This document shows, in pieces, positions 20,658 to 32,123 of a DNA stretch of 64,000 nt. The notes beneath the pieces are model-generated. The model searched no databases. It saw nothing but the letters and a program-made list of their open reading frames with translations, and was not told where the DNA came from. Numbering within the stretch: position 1 is the stretch's first letter; each line of letters starts with the position of its first letter. The DNA lies in contig JAISLA010000001.1 of NCBI GenBank assembly GCA_031260705.1, forward strand, positions 1 to 64,000, given 5' to 3'. A program made the position numbers and the translations under genes. The DNA comes from Endomicrobium sp. GTDB taxonomy: Bacteria > Elusimicrobiota > Endomicrobiia > Endomicrobiales > Endomicrobiaceae.

Positions 20658-21262
20658 ATTTAAGGTAAACAGAAATACAAGTATTCCTATGACGGAAAAC
20701 AACTGACATCTTTCTTGTATCAGCATAATTGTATCAAAATTTATAAAAAAGTGAAAAAATGTATTTATTGGATACATATAGGAATTTTAAAATTCTTTTG
20801 GAACATAATATCTAAAGAAGTTTTTAGATTTAAAGGAAAATGATATCTTTTGCTGTTGCAATATGCAGATGAGACGTTAAAGTTGTCTTCATTGATTAGT
20901 ATTCATAAATTTTTACCTTAGCCTATATAATGTTTTATTTTGTATATATGAAATAGGAAAGCATTCAGTGAAAGATTTGAAATTTGTAACAGTTGATAAT
21001 TTTTTAGGCAGCAAGATACGAATTGATTGTTGTGCCTGTATAATGTATGCGATACCGGCAGCAATGCTGTAGTATCGCCGTTTATTATAATTGTTGCAAC
21101 GCAAAAGACTTTATCTATTGGATACGCGCGTACGATATTTATATAGACGTTTTATATATTATTTACATCATCATCTCTTTTTGCAGTTTTTTCCTTAGCA
21201 TTTTACTTTGACTTTTCCGCATGTCGTTTTAATCCTTAAATATTATAAAATTTGAAAATTGT

Positions 21263-24200
21263 ATGAGAGGAGTTAAGAGTTTTATTTTATTGTTTTTCTT
21301 ATTTATTTACGCTCTGTGCTTAGCGGAATATAAGTATCCCTCAAAAAAGTATTCTGTTCTTAGAAGCAGTGAGGACAAGGGTTACATGCAATTTGACAAA
21401 TACAATATATTTCGTGGCATTGAAGACGTTATACTGTACGGTGCGATAATATCGCAGGAATGTGCACCGCCGGAATTTGAAGAAACGCTTCCGGAATCCA
21501 TTCAAGAAATTGCAGTCTGGCAAATATCAAATGATACCGCAGAAAGCTCTTTGACATATCAAAATATTTCATCTGGATTTATGGCAGAACTTCCTTTTGA
21601 ATCCCGGCTTTCAATTTCCGGAAGAAAACTGACAGGACTTGATTATACTGCAAGAGTGTATGACAAGGAAGAAGACAGGAAAAGAAAAAATATGTCGTTT
21701 TTTAAAATGGAACAAGAACTTTGGATGAGAGTTTCTGGGAATATCGGAGACAGGTTAAATATTGATGTTGACTATAATGATGCGTCCGGCAAAAAAGATA
21801 TTTCTTTGATTTACAAGGGACAACACGGCGAATTTATACAAGAAGCGGCTTTTGGAGATATTTCAGTTTCTTTTCCAAATGCCGAATTTACAGGATATTC
21901 AAAAGAGCTGTTTGGCTTAAAAGTAAATACGCGTTATAAAAATTTGGAGTTGAACGCTTTTTTCAGTGAAACAAAAAGTATGTCCGAAATCAAGCGTTTT
22001 ACCGGTAATATGCAGCTTGAAAGAAGAATTATTGCCGATACTTCTTATGTCAAACTAAAATACTATTCGCTTTTACGAAACAATGAGACTAGAACTATTA
22101 AAAACGGCACTGTAGAAGTATATGCAGACTATCAGAAACTTGATCCGACATACAATATTTCAATTCCAGCAGACACTGTCCTCTATGATTTGAACGGGAC
22201 GGGCGTTTCGTGCATAGGAAACTTTGTCCATCTTGTCGCCGGGCAAGATTATACTGTTGATTATAATACCGGCATGCTTATTTTTAAAAATACATTAACA
22301 AGCAATTGTATTATTGCCGTGAATTGTGAGTTTGAGGACGGCTCTGCGCTTGGAAACAATCCTTTGATAATTAAAGATATGGATAATATCGTCGCTGTTA
22401 CAACAGAACTAAAAACTTTTTACGATTTAGGCAATTTAGGCATTATACGCGATAACGGCAGGGGTAATTTTCTTTTGGAGATAAAAGATTTGAATGGCAA
22501 TGCTCCTTCAACGATTGAAGGAGGAAAAGATATGCCCGTGTATCCTCCAAAAACAGGTTATAGGGCAAATATTGCGGTTGATTTTGGGAATGATGTTTTC
22601 AATTTGGCACAGCCTTTGCACGATAATTTATATTTGAAAGGAACGTCCAGATATAAATTTATAGCAGAAATCAATATGCGATTAAGGCATTTATATTGCG
22701 TCCCGGCATTGTTGCGCATTCTGAAAAAATTATTGTTGACAGAGTAATTTTGAAATCGGAAAGCGATTACGTTACGGATTACGGTATTGGCATTTTAACC
22801 GTAAAAAATGAAAGCATTATAAAAGAAACTTCAGCGTTGGACGTATCTTACGATTACTCGATGTTTGGTACGCAGGCAAAGTCGACTCTTATTGTCGCTG
22901 GTGGCAGACTTAATTTAACGGATAACGTTTCTCTGAGCACAAGAATACTTTATAATTTTATGGCAGGAAAAGCTGTTCTCCTGATATAAGGAATGTTCCG
23001 ACAAGACTTGCCGTAGGAGTCGGTGACATAAAAATTATCGATTTAGACATTAACGCTTTAAATATTAAAATCAACGTCGCCGAATATGCGTTAAGTGCCA
23101 AAAATGTCAATACTTCAGACAAGGCCGTAATTGATTCGATGGACAGTTCTGTTCGTGAAGATTTGGCAAGTATGCTTGCCGAAAATTGGTTTCACAGTGC
23201 TGACGAATATCATGTTACACTTAGAGATATGAGCGATTTGTCATGGAAAAGCTATGAAATATATTTGAGGGATATGATTTTTCAAAAAAGCTTTACGTTG
23301 ATATTTGGATGCAGAATAATAATTCGTATTCTCCTGAATTTATAATTGATTACACGTTGTGCATAAATGAAGATGCCGATGGTAACGGAGTTTTAGATAC
23401 AGAAGATACTGACGGTGACGATATTCTAAGTCCATGGGAAGATACGGGACAGAAATTCCACAACATTGACGGAACAATATCGTTAATCGGTACCCATAAC
23501 GGAAAACTCGATACAGAAGACTTAAACGGCAACAGCAGATTGGATACTTCAAAGGAAGTTGCTGTCAGTTATTTTATTTCAAGCGGGAAAGTTGTAAAAC
23601 CCAATGCAAACGGCTGGCAACAAATAAGAATACTATTAAATATTACCGGCGATAACAGAGCAAATTAAAAAAATATAAGAATTTTGCGTTTTAGAATACG
23701 TAAAAATTCAGGTGAACAGGGTAAGATAGTTATAGGTAAAATTGCAATTAGCGGAAATAAGTGGGAAAAGACAGGAGTGAATTTGAGTAATTTCAATATT
23801 TCCGCCATAGGAAAATTTGATCCTGAGTATAAATCTATTTTAATTAACAGATATTACTTGTGGATTTATGTGGCATAGGAAATACCGTTGTAAAAGACGA
23901 GCAGGCGTTAAAAATAGCATATAATGCTACATCTTACGGAGAAACTTTTTTCGCAAAATCAATTTATACGGGAGATTCTATTGACATATCAAAATATGAG
24001 AGCATAAGATTTATGGTTTATGCAAAACCTGAACCGGAATATGCCGCGGTCGGAGATATAGTAATATTTCGCGCGCGGGAAGAAATGACAGTGATTATTT
24101 TGAATACAGAGTTCCCGTAACAACCGATTCAAGCTGGCAGGATCGGAAGCTTATAACGATAAAGCAGAATGGTATTGGTCGGGGCTTGCTTCATGGTTGG

Positions 24201-25100
24201 CATTAGATGCGTCTGCGGAGATAATTGTCTATGGAAATCCTTCGCTAGATGAAATCTTGCAGTTTGTTGTAGGCGCCGAATCTTTCAAAAGCGGGATAAA
24301 TCATCAGGTTTGGTTTAATGAAATATATGTTGCAGGAAGCAAAATTCTAAACGGAGATGCGGGGAAAGTCGCTGGCGGCGTACAGTGTGGACAGGGATAG
24401 GAATGATAGTCGCTGTGTCAGCTGGAGTGTCAAGAAAATCTATTGACAGGAATTTTGAGACAATTACGGCGGGAATATATGACAGAGATTATTCTGAAGA
24501 CAACGCTTATTCCAATTTTGATGGTTTAAAAATGCGGGTAACAAATATTTTGCCTGTTAAAGCAGACATTTCAAGAATTGAAACCGTAACTCCTAAAGTT
24601 GCTGAAAATAAATCAAAGCTGAAACAAATTTAAATCTTGGCATTAATTTGCCGCAGTTTACTGCGAGATATTCCCGTTCCGTTATTGACAGTTATGAAAT
24701 TGAGCGTCTTGAAGACAAAGAAATACTTTCGGGAACGATGATTTACAATAATCCGCTTGAATTTATGCTGCTTCCGACAAATATCTCTGCAGAAGCAAGA
24801 ACAGCAAATTCATATTATAAAGTTTATCCGTCTGTTCCGGTTGCAAGGTCATATTCATTTTTAGGTTTGGACAGAATAAAAGAATATCTTAATATTGCAC
24901 AGTACCGCACTTTAGAACGGTCAAATATATTTGTGGTAAAATTCCTTTTTAAATTTTTTCACGGAGTTACTTTTTCGTCATCTTATATAATTAATTCCGT
25001 AAGAGAAAAGAAAAATGATTTTATACGGAAAATTGAATTTGATAAGGTGTTGAATCAGACCGTCGGTATAAGTCTTTTAGTAGAACTTACAAGCTGATTC
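21263..25100 (+). pseudogene. Giant SprA/Sov-like outer-membrane protein, fragmented by several frameshifts
   Basis: Consecutive ORFs in alternating frames (21263-22747, 22696-22989, 23139-23345, 23309-23668, 23684-23878, 23860-24120, 24197-24400, 24385-24633, 24648-25097); SprA-like DYNDASGKKDISLIYKGQHGEFIQEAAFGDISVSFPNAEFTGYSKELFGLKV...RFTGN; signal peptide at start. Confidence 0.65.
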
Positions 25101-25393
25101 AGTCCTGCATTTACGTATACATAAGCACAAAAGAAAGTTATAATATAAACTCAGATGATGCGTCCTCTTTGTTCGTTCCTGGACAGAAAAAATAGGTTCT
25201 GCGGTGTGTGCTGTTTATGTTTATCTGTAATCTCCGAACACTAGTATAGATTTTTTATTAGCATCCGGCACTCGGTTTCAATAAGTAGGAGACCTGTTAC
25301 CTGTTATTTTTGAAAAGCATAGCTTTGAGGAATCCGTAAAAGAAAATAAAAGAAAGATGCCATGACTGAGTTTGTCAATATGCAGGAGGTTTG

Positions 25394-26116
25394 ATGTTAA
25401 TGAAAAATTTTTTCTTGAGGATTGTTAATTTCTTTTATCCGGTTACATGTTCCGTATGCGGAGACGATTTGAGTTTTTTATCGCAGACAAAAATATGCGG
25501 TAAATGCAAGGAATCTTTTCCAGTTATAAAGAATCTGCTATGCCAAAAATGCGGTATGCCATTATACGACGGTGGAGAATATTGTTATACATGCAAAAAA
25601 CATCCTAAAGAATATACTTTTGACAAAATGAGGTCGGTTTATTTATATAAAGATTCGTTGCGGAGTCTGATATTAAAATTCAAATATTCAGACAGGTCTT
25701 TTCTTGCAAAAGATTTTGGTTTGTCTATGTATGAAATGATGAAATTGCATAGTTTTTATAACGATGCGAAATTTATAATACCGGTTCCTTTAAATATTGT
25801 AAGAAGGATTAAAAGAGGTTATAATCAGGCGGAACTGCTGGCGAATGAAATATCGGTTAAGGCAGGCATTCCGATTCTGAAGAATGTTTTGTTTAGAAAG
25901 AAAATTACAAAACCGCAGTTTAAATTATCTAAGCTGGAGAGAGCGAAAAATATTAAAGATTCATTTTTCGTAAAAAACAGCGGTATCTTAAAAAGTAAGT
26001 CCGTAATATTAATAGATGATATAGCTACAACTTCCGCTACAGTTTCAGCCTGTTCTTTGGCGTTAAAGACAGCAGGCACAAAAAAGGTGTATGTGCTGAC
26101 ATTGGCAAGAGACTGA
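25394..26116 (+). CDS. comF: ComF-family amidophosphoribosyltransferase-like protein
   Basis: Zinc-ribbon Cys pairs (CSVCGD, CGKCKE, CQKCGM, CYTCKK), RRIKRGYNQAELLA, VILIDDIATTSAT PRPP loop; RBS AGGAGGT at 25384. Confidence 0.92.
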   Translation: MLMKNFFLRIVNFFYPVTCSVCGDDLSFLSQTKICGKCKESFPVIKNLLCQKCGMPLYDGGEYCYTCKKHPKEYTFDKMRSVYLYKDSLRSLILKFKYSDRSFLAKDFGLSMYEMMKLHSFYNDAKFIIPVPLNIVRRIKRGYNQAELLANEISVKAGIPILKNVLFRKKITKPQFKLSKLERAKNIKDSFFVKNSGILKSKSVILIDDIATTSATVSACSLALKTAGTKKVYVLTLARD

Positions 26117-26199
26117 CGCTGCCACTTAAAAACGAAAATACGCTAATGATATAATATTAAAATTGAAAGTATATTAAGTGAAGGGAAGAGGATTGCCAA

Positions 26200-27176
26200 A
26201 TGAAGAAATTAGTGTTATTGTTTGTGTTCTTTATATTTGCAATTACGGCGTTTTCCGAAGTGCCGAATGAGATAAAGCTATAACGGAGTGCTGAGATCAT
26301 ATAAAAATATTCCTAAGGGAAAGGCGCAGATTAATTTCAGAATATATGATAAGACGGAAGGCGAAACGGCTGTTTGGGAATCGGGAAACCAAAATGTTAA
26401 ACTTTTAAACGGCATATTTTCAAGCGTGCTTAAACCGGATAAGAAAAAAGTGGATTGGAGAAAGAAGGATTTTTGGTTACAGTTGGTTGTAGATGGCGGA
26501 GAATTTTTGCCCAGAGCAAAGCTTACGTCTCAGATTTATTCTTTGTATTCAAGTACAGCTGAAAATTTATCTTCAGACGGTGAAATAAAAATTGAAGTTG
26601 GCGCGAGTGCTACCTATATTGGTGTAAACGGTGGCAGAGTGTATTACAAGTCTTTGGCAAATGCAGAGACTGAGTATTTTGGCGTGCCTGCCGGTACGAT
26701 AATAGCTTTTGCGGGAACTATTTGTCCGAAAGGCTATTTGCTGTGCGACGGTAGACAGTTGGACAAAACGAAGTACCTTGATTTATTTGCTGTTATCGGT
26801 ACAGTTTATGGAGGGGATGGATCTACTAATTTTAAAGTTCCTGATTTTCGCGGAATGTTTTTGAGATGTGCCGGTTCACAACCTGCTGACTATCCGAGTA
26901 CTTCTAATCGTACAACTTCCGCCTCTGAGGCTCTTGGAATAGGACAGGGAGATGCGATAAGAGATATTAAGGGATCTTTGTGGGTTCGTTGCATAGAGTA
27001 TAGATCTAATAATTGTGCGGGAGTATTTACTTATTAGAAAATCTGCGGATAAAATTAATTATGGGCAAAATCTTGGGGAAGGGATGCAAATAGACTTTGA
27101 AGCTTCAAAAGTTGTACCTACAGCAAATGAAAACAAACCTGTTAATTATGTAGTAAATTATTACATCAAATATTAA
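26200..27176 (+). pseudogene. Secreted phage tail-collar-domain protein, frameshifted
   Basis: Signal peptide MKKLVLLFVFFIFAITAFSEVPNEI, stop/frameshift, then VPAGTIIAFAGTICPKGYLLCDGRQLDKTKYLDLFAVIGTVYGGDGSTNFKVPDFRGMFLRCAG; C-term PTANENKPVNYVVNYYIKY in another frame. Confidence 0.8.
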
Positions 27177-27208
27177 AAAACGAAAAATATGTATTCAGCG
27201 AGGAAGAG

Positions 27209-28095
27209 ATGAAAAATATTAATATAGTATTTGGCGTTGATGACAATTATGCAAAACATTGTGGTGCGATAATTGCTTCTATTTTATGTAATCATAAAAT
27301 GGATACGGATAATGATAAAATAAAAAAAAGTTTATTGCATTAAAAAGAATTCAAGATTTTGAAATAGAATTCATGCAAGTAAATGAAAAAGATTTTAAAA
27401 ATTTACCTGCTTTCGTAAGGCTTTGGTTCTAAAACTGCATCATTGGCTAGTTATTATAGGTTGTTAATAACTGAAATTTTGCCGAATAATGTTGAAAAGA
27501 CAATTTATTTGGATTGCGATATAATAGTCAACAAAGATATATCGGAATTGTGGAATATCAGGGTTGATAATTATTTAGCCGGTTGTGTTAATCTCGGTAA
27601 TAATTATTTTAATTCGGGAGAGATGCTTTTAAATTTATATGAATTAAGGAAATTCAATTTCTATAATAAGTGGAAGAAATATATTGAGGATAATCTCGAC
27701 AAAATCGACTGTTATGATCAAAGTATTTTGAATGCTGTTATAGGTCATAATGTTTTATTTTTTTGCCGACAAATTGGAATCTATACTACAAGAATTATGA
27801 GCAATTTGATTATGATAGGAGAGAAATCGGCAAATACGTAGCCTACAATTATATTATTCACTATATAGATGCAAAACCGTGGAACCCGTTGTGTCAACAT
27901 CCTTTGAGAGATTTCTATGCCAAATACGCAAAGATGACAGACTGGCAAGAGAATTTGAATTTTTCGTTTTTTACTAAGAGTGTATTGTTTATTAAACAAT
28001 TTTTAAAATTTTGGTTTGTTCATCCTGTCTTTTTCTTGCACATTAAGTTTTGGAAAGCGGTAAAAAAGAGAGGTATATTACTGGTGATTTATTGA
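27209..28095 (+). pseudogene. Glycosyltransferase family 8 protein, frameshifted
   Basis: MKNINIVFGVDDNYAKHCGAIIASILCNH, then ASYYRLLITEILPNNVEKTIYLDCDIIVNKDISELW in another frame. Confidence 0.78.
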
Positions 28096-28191
28096 GAACA
28101 GTTGGCGCTTAGGTTTAGTATTGTGATAGACATTTTATCTGAATTTTTGTAAACTAAAAATTATTAAATTAATTAATCCAATAGCTTTGAT

Positions 28192-28568
28192 ATGTTTTAT
28201 TTTAAGTGTTTTAAACAATCAAGAGGACAGGCACTTGTTGAAGCTGCTTTAATTGTGCCTCCTATTATTCTTTTTCTTTTTACGGTTATATGGTTTGCCT
28301 GCGTTATGCTTACATGGCAGCAAATTTCTACGGCTGCAAGGTATGGTACGGATTTTAATTGCATATACTCCTTTTAGCAAATAGTATATATAAGGTGATA
28401 TCAAGGATTATCTTTGTAGTGCGAGAACAATTGGCAGAACTCTTGATCCTGGTAAACTTGATATTAAAAATAACAGGCAGGGAAGATATAGGAATAAAAG
28501 CTCGTTCTGAAGTATTGTCGGGAACCGGCAGTCAAGATGCTCCGAACCGTCCGAAACACCAAAAATAA
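28192..28568 (+). pseudogene. TadE-like pilus assembly protein, frameshifted
   Basis: SRGQALVEAALIVPPIILFLFTVIWFACVMLTWQQISTAARYGTD, then frameshifted DYLCSARTIGRTLDPGKLDIK. Confidence 0.7.
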
Positions 28569-28572
28569 AAAG

Positions 28573-28764
28573 ATGACAGAAAAGATGTTAAATTTTGGTT
28601 GGATTAAAAGACACAAAGGACACAAAGGACAGGGAATGGTCGAGTATATTCTTATTGTCGCGGTAGTAGTGGGAATTGTTTTTGTAGCTTATAAAACTTT
28701 AGGAAAAAAAGTTAAAGAAAAGTTTGGAAGTGCTACAGAAGCGATGCAAAAAGCAGATAAATAG
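28573..28764 (+). CDS. Flp/type IVb pilin-like small protein
   Basis: KGQGMVEYILIVAVVVGIVFVAYKTLGKKVKEKF: class III-like signal and Flp pilin hydrophobic segment; ORF intact. Confidence 0.72.
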   Translation: MTEKMLNFGWIKRHKGHKGQGMVEYILIVAVVVGIVFVAYKTLGKKVKEKFGSATEAMQKADK

Positions 28765-28777
28765 GGATTACTAAATT

Positions 28778-29330
28778 ATGAAAAGAACGGTATTGTTTGC
28801 TTTTCTTTCCGCGTTTTTTTACTTATATGTATTTATCTGATTTAGAAATCAAATATAAATGATGACTGAACCTGTTAAAACGGTTTTTGCAACGCGAAGA
28901 ATTTCTCAAGGAACAGTCATACAGCAGTATATGTTTTCTGAAAAGCGCATTCCGAAAGAATATATGCAACCAAAAGCATTTCAGAGTATAAAAGATTTAT
29001 TTACTAGTGATAGCACTGCAGGTTTATATATCGTTAAATACAATTGAAGAAAATGAGCAGATATTTTCAACAAAAATATCTAAAACAAGTCAGGAGACCG
29101 GCATAAGCACTTTAATTCCTGAAAACAAAAAAGCGTTATCAGTAAATTTGGTATTATAGCTCTGTCCGTATCTGTTGAAGAAGCGCAAAAAAATTCTTAT
29201 AGCTTCACAAAGAGGGAGTCTTAAATATGTGATAAGAGCTGCCGGTGATGTTGAAATATCGGATAAAACCGTTAAAACTTTCTTCAATAGTGAAAGATAT
29301 TTCAAAAATAATATCTCATCAAAATAACGT
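28778..29330 (+). pseudogene. CpaB/RcpC-like Flp pilus assembly protein, multiply frameshifted
   Basis: VKTVFATRRISQGTVIQQYMFSEKRIPKEYMQP (SAF-like), GISTLIPENKKALSVN, ASQRGSLKYVIRAAGDVEISD in different frames. Confidence 0.65.
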
Positions 29331-29579
29331 AAGAGATTTAAAACAGGCAAACCAAAAAGAAATTTTAGAAATAATGAGCAAATATTCAAATATTGGGAAA
29401 TAATATTTATTGAGGTAAACGAAGACGGCTTTTTAAGGAATAATAATACTTTTATAGCTCCTGGATGCAATATAGTGCAAAGAGTACTTGTCTCCTCTTG
29501 GAGCAAGCATGGTTCTTGGACTTAAAGACGCAAAAATAAGCAATATAAATATTGAAAGAATTTTATATCTTTAAAACTT

Positions 29580-30265
29580 GATGTTGGCTTTGATTTCCAT
29601 GAGGATAAAATATTAAGTGGTTTTGAGATTTTTAAGAACGGCATTCGCTCTGAGTTCAATTTCCATGTGCAGGAACAGATACTCTCTCCAAAATTTTCTT
29701 ACAGAGATAATATACAAGAAGTGCTTTTAGAAGAAATGAAAGATTATGCCGATGAAACGGACAGCGAAAAATTAAAATAGACGGCAAAAAATAAAATAAT
29801 CGAAATAATAAAAAAGAAAGAACTCTTTATACCTAAAAATATTTCAGGAAGACTTTATAAAGAGCTTTGTGATGATATTGCGGGACTTGGCGTTTTGGAG
29901 GATTTTTTAAGCGATTCTTCAATTACGGAAATAATGGTTAATGGACCCGACAACATATTTATTGAGAAAGCTGGAAAAATATCAAAAACGAATGTCTCTT
30001 TTCCTGACGAAAAAAGACTTAAAACCGTTATAGATAGAATAGTTTCGCAGGTTGGCAGGCATATTGACGAATCGTCGCCTATTGTTGACGCAAGGCTTAA
30101 AGATGGTTCGCGTGTCAATGCGGTTATAAGACCTGTATCTTTGAAGATCCCGTGATTACAATAAGAAAATTTTTAAAAAATAAACTTTTGACCGATTCTA
30201 TGATTTTGTCGGGAAGCATCAGCAAAGCAATTTTATTTTTTCAGGATATATTCCAGAGTTTATAA
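29580..30265 (+). pseudogene. CpaF/TadA-like secretion ATPase, N-terminal part only
   Basis: GLGVLEDFLSDSSITEIMVNGPDNIFIEKAGKI...RIVSQVGRHIDESSPIVDARLKDGSRVNAVIRP; no Walker A/B region follows. Confidence 0.8.
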
Positions 30266-30311
30266 ATACGGCTTCGCAAAGAGGAGTAAATATAGATATG
30301 GAAATTTTTTA

Positions 30312-31115
30312 ATGAAAGAGATATTATTTCTTATTTCTCTTACCGCGTTTGTATTTTGTTTTGTATATTTTCTTGCAGGTAAAATAACAAGGATAAAGAC
30401 AAAGGAAAATAAGAAAAAGTCTTTTAATTTTAAGAATTTAACTGTTAAAAGGAAGAGAATTCTTGTTTCGTTATTTATTTTTCTTTTGGCGGCAATTTTA
30501 GTGCGAAATATTATTTTTGCGTTAATTCTATGTGTCTTATATCTGTATTTTGACTGGTATATAAAGGATAAAAACAGATGTAAACTTGTAGATTTAATGG
30601 ACAAACAGGTTATTGAAGCTTTAACTGTCATACGGGTCAGTCTCTTCAGAATACAATTAATATCGCTAAAAATGAACTTGAAATCCTATAAAACTCAAAT
30701 TTGAAAAAATGTCTGACGAATTGGCTTTGAGGGTGAGTTTTGATAGAGCTTTGGAAGACGCTTCCCGGAATTCCAATAGCAAAGAATTTAAACTTATGTG
30801 GATACTATAAGAATATCTAAAAGACACGGGAGTGAGTTTAAGCGGTATATTTGATAGAATAACCGATTCTGGCCAAGCCAAAGGGTTGCAATACAGTTAA
30901 AAATAATTGCTTTGACAGCGCAAGGCAGAATGTCTGGAAATATTGTAAGCATTATATTTTTTATAGTTTTATTTATGATGTATGCGATTGAGCCTGATTG
31001 ATATGATGAAATCTTTGATTTGTTACTTTGCCGGGCAATATTTTGCTTCTTGTTGTGGTTTTAATGGTGCTTGCAGGCTCGTTTGTAATAAGAAAAATGA
31101 CGGAGATTGATTTTT
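30312..31115 (+). pseudogene. TadB-like pilus assembly membrane protein, frameshifted
   Basis: MKEILFLISLTAFVFCFVYFLAGKI..., LVDLMDKQVIEALTVIRVSL, MSDELALRVSFDRALEDASRNSNSKEFKLMW, DTGVSLSGIFDRI. Confidence 0.72.
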
Positions 31116-31116
31116 A

Positions 31117-31996
31117 ATGATTGTGTTATTTTGCGTATTTTCAGGTTTATTTGTGTTTTTTACGGTTTATTATGTGCTTGTAAACATCAGGAAAATGGAT
31201 ATTGCCGGGAAAGTGCATAATGCTGTTGAAAAAAAGAAAATAAAAGTTTTACAGTGCCTGTGATAATGTACAATGCCGAAAAACTCGGCAGACTTATAGC
31301 TTATGTGAAATATGAAAAATTTGCAGCTGAAGTTGGAAAAATCGGAATAATTTTAAAGTCTCTCGGCGACGCAGATATGAAAGAATTGATCCTTATCAAT
31401 TTCTTGCGCTTCAATTGTTTTCAACAATTACCGGGATATTATTTGTCATTGTTTTTGTGAGTACTGATATTTTTGTAATATTATTCTTTGGATTGGTTTT
31501 TTTTCTTGCCTCTTTTAAAAATTAAAGAGGAAGCTAAAAGGAGAAAAGAGCTTATAGCAAGACAATTGCCTGATATGGCGGATTTACTTTCTGTTACGCT
31601 TGACGCAGGCCTTGACTTTTACGGAGTTGCCGAAAAAGTTATACAAATACTGCAGGGACCGTTGGCAGACGAATTTAAAAACGCTTTGACAAAAGTTTCT
31701 CTTGGTTATGATAAAAAGGCTGCTTTAACGGAGATAGTGCAAAAAACTGAGGTTGAACAGTTGGGTTTTTTTGTCAGAACGGTAAATGTGTCGCTCTTGA
31801 ATCAGGTACGGGAATGGCGGATACTTTAAAGCGGTTGGCTGTTTCCCTGAGAAATGAAAGAGCTTCGTCTGCCGAGAAAAAAGCGCAGGAAGCACCTGTA
31901 AAAATGCTTATCCCTTTAGTTTTATTAATATTTCCTACTATATTCATAGTTATTTTCAGACATATAGTAATCAATTTTATAAAAACAAGCTTCTGA
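31117..31996 (+). pseudogene. TadC-like pilus assembly membrane protein, frameshifted
   Basis: KEEAKRRKELIARQLPDMADLLSVTLDAGLDFYGV...GTGMADTLKRLAVSLRNERASSAEKKAQEAPVKMLIPLVLLIFPTIFIVIF. Confidence 0.8.
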
Positions 31997-32123
31997 TTTA
32001 TTTCTAAGAAGGTTGGGTATAAAAAAGCAATTGCTGGTTTTAAGGTATTATTATATAATTTTTTGTAGTCGTAAAGAAAATAATGATATTTCTCGCAGGT
32101 TTATATTTTCCGGATACTGATTT

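Noticed and set aside
26200-27176. Prophage based on the tail-collar domain
   Set aside because: Signal peptide present and no capsid, terminase, portal or tail genes nearby.
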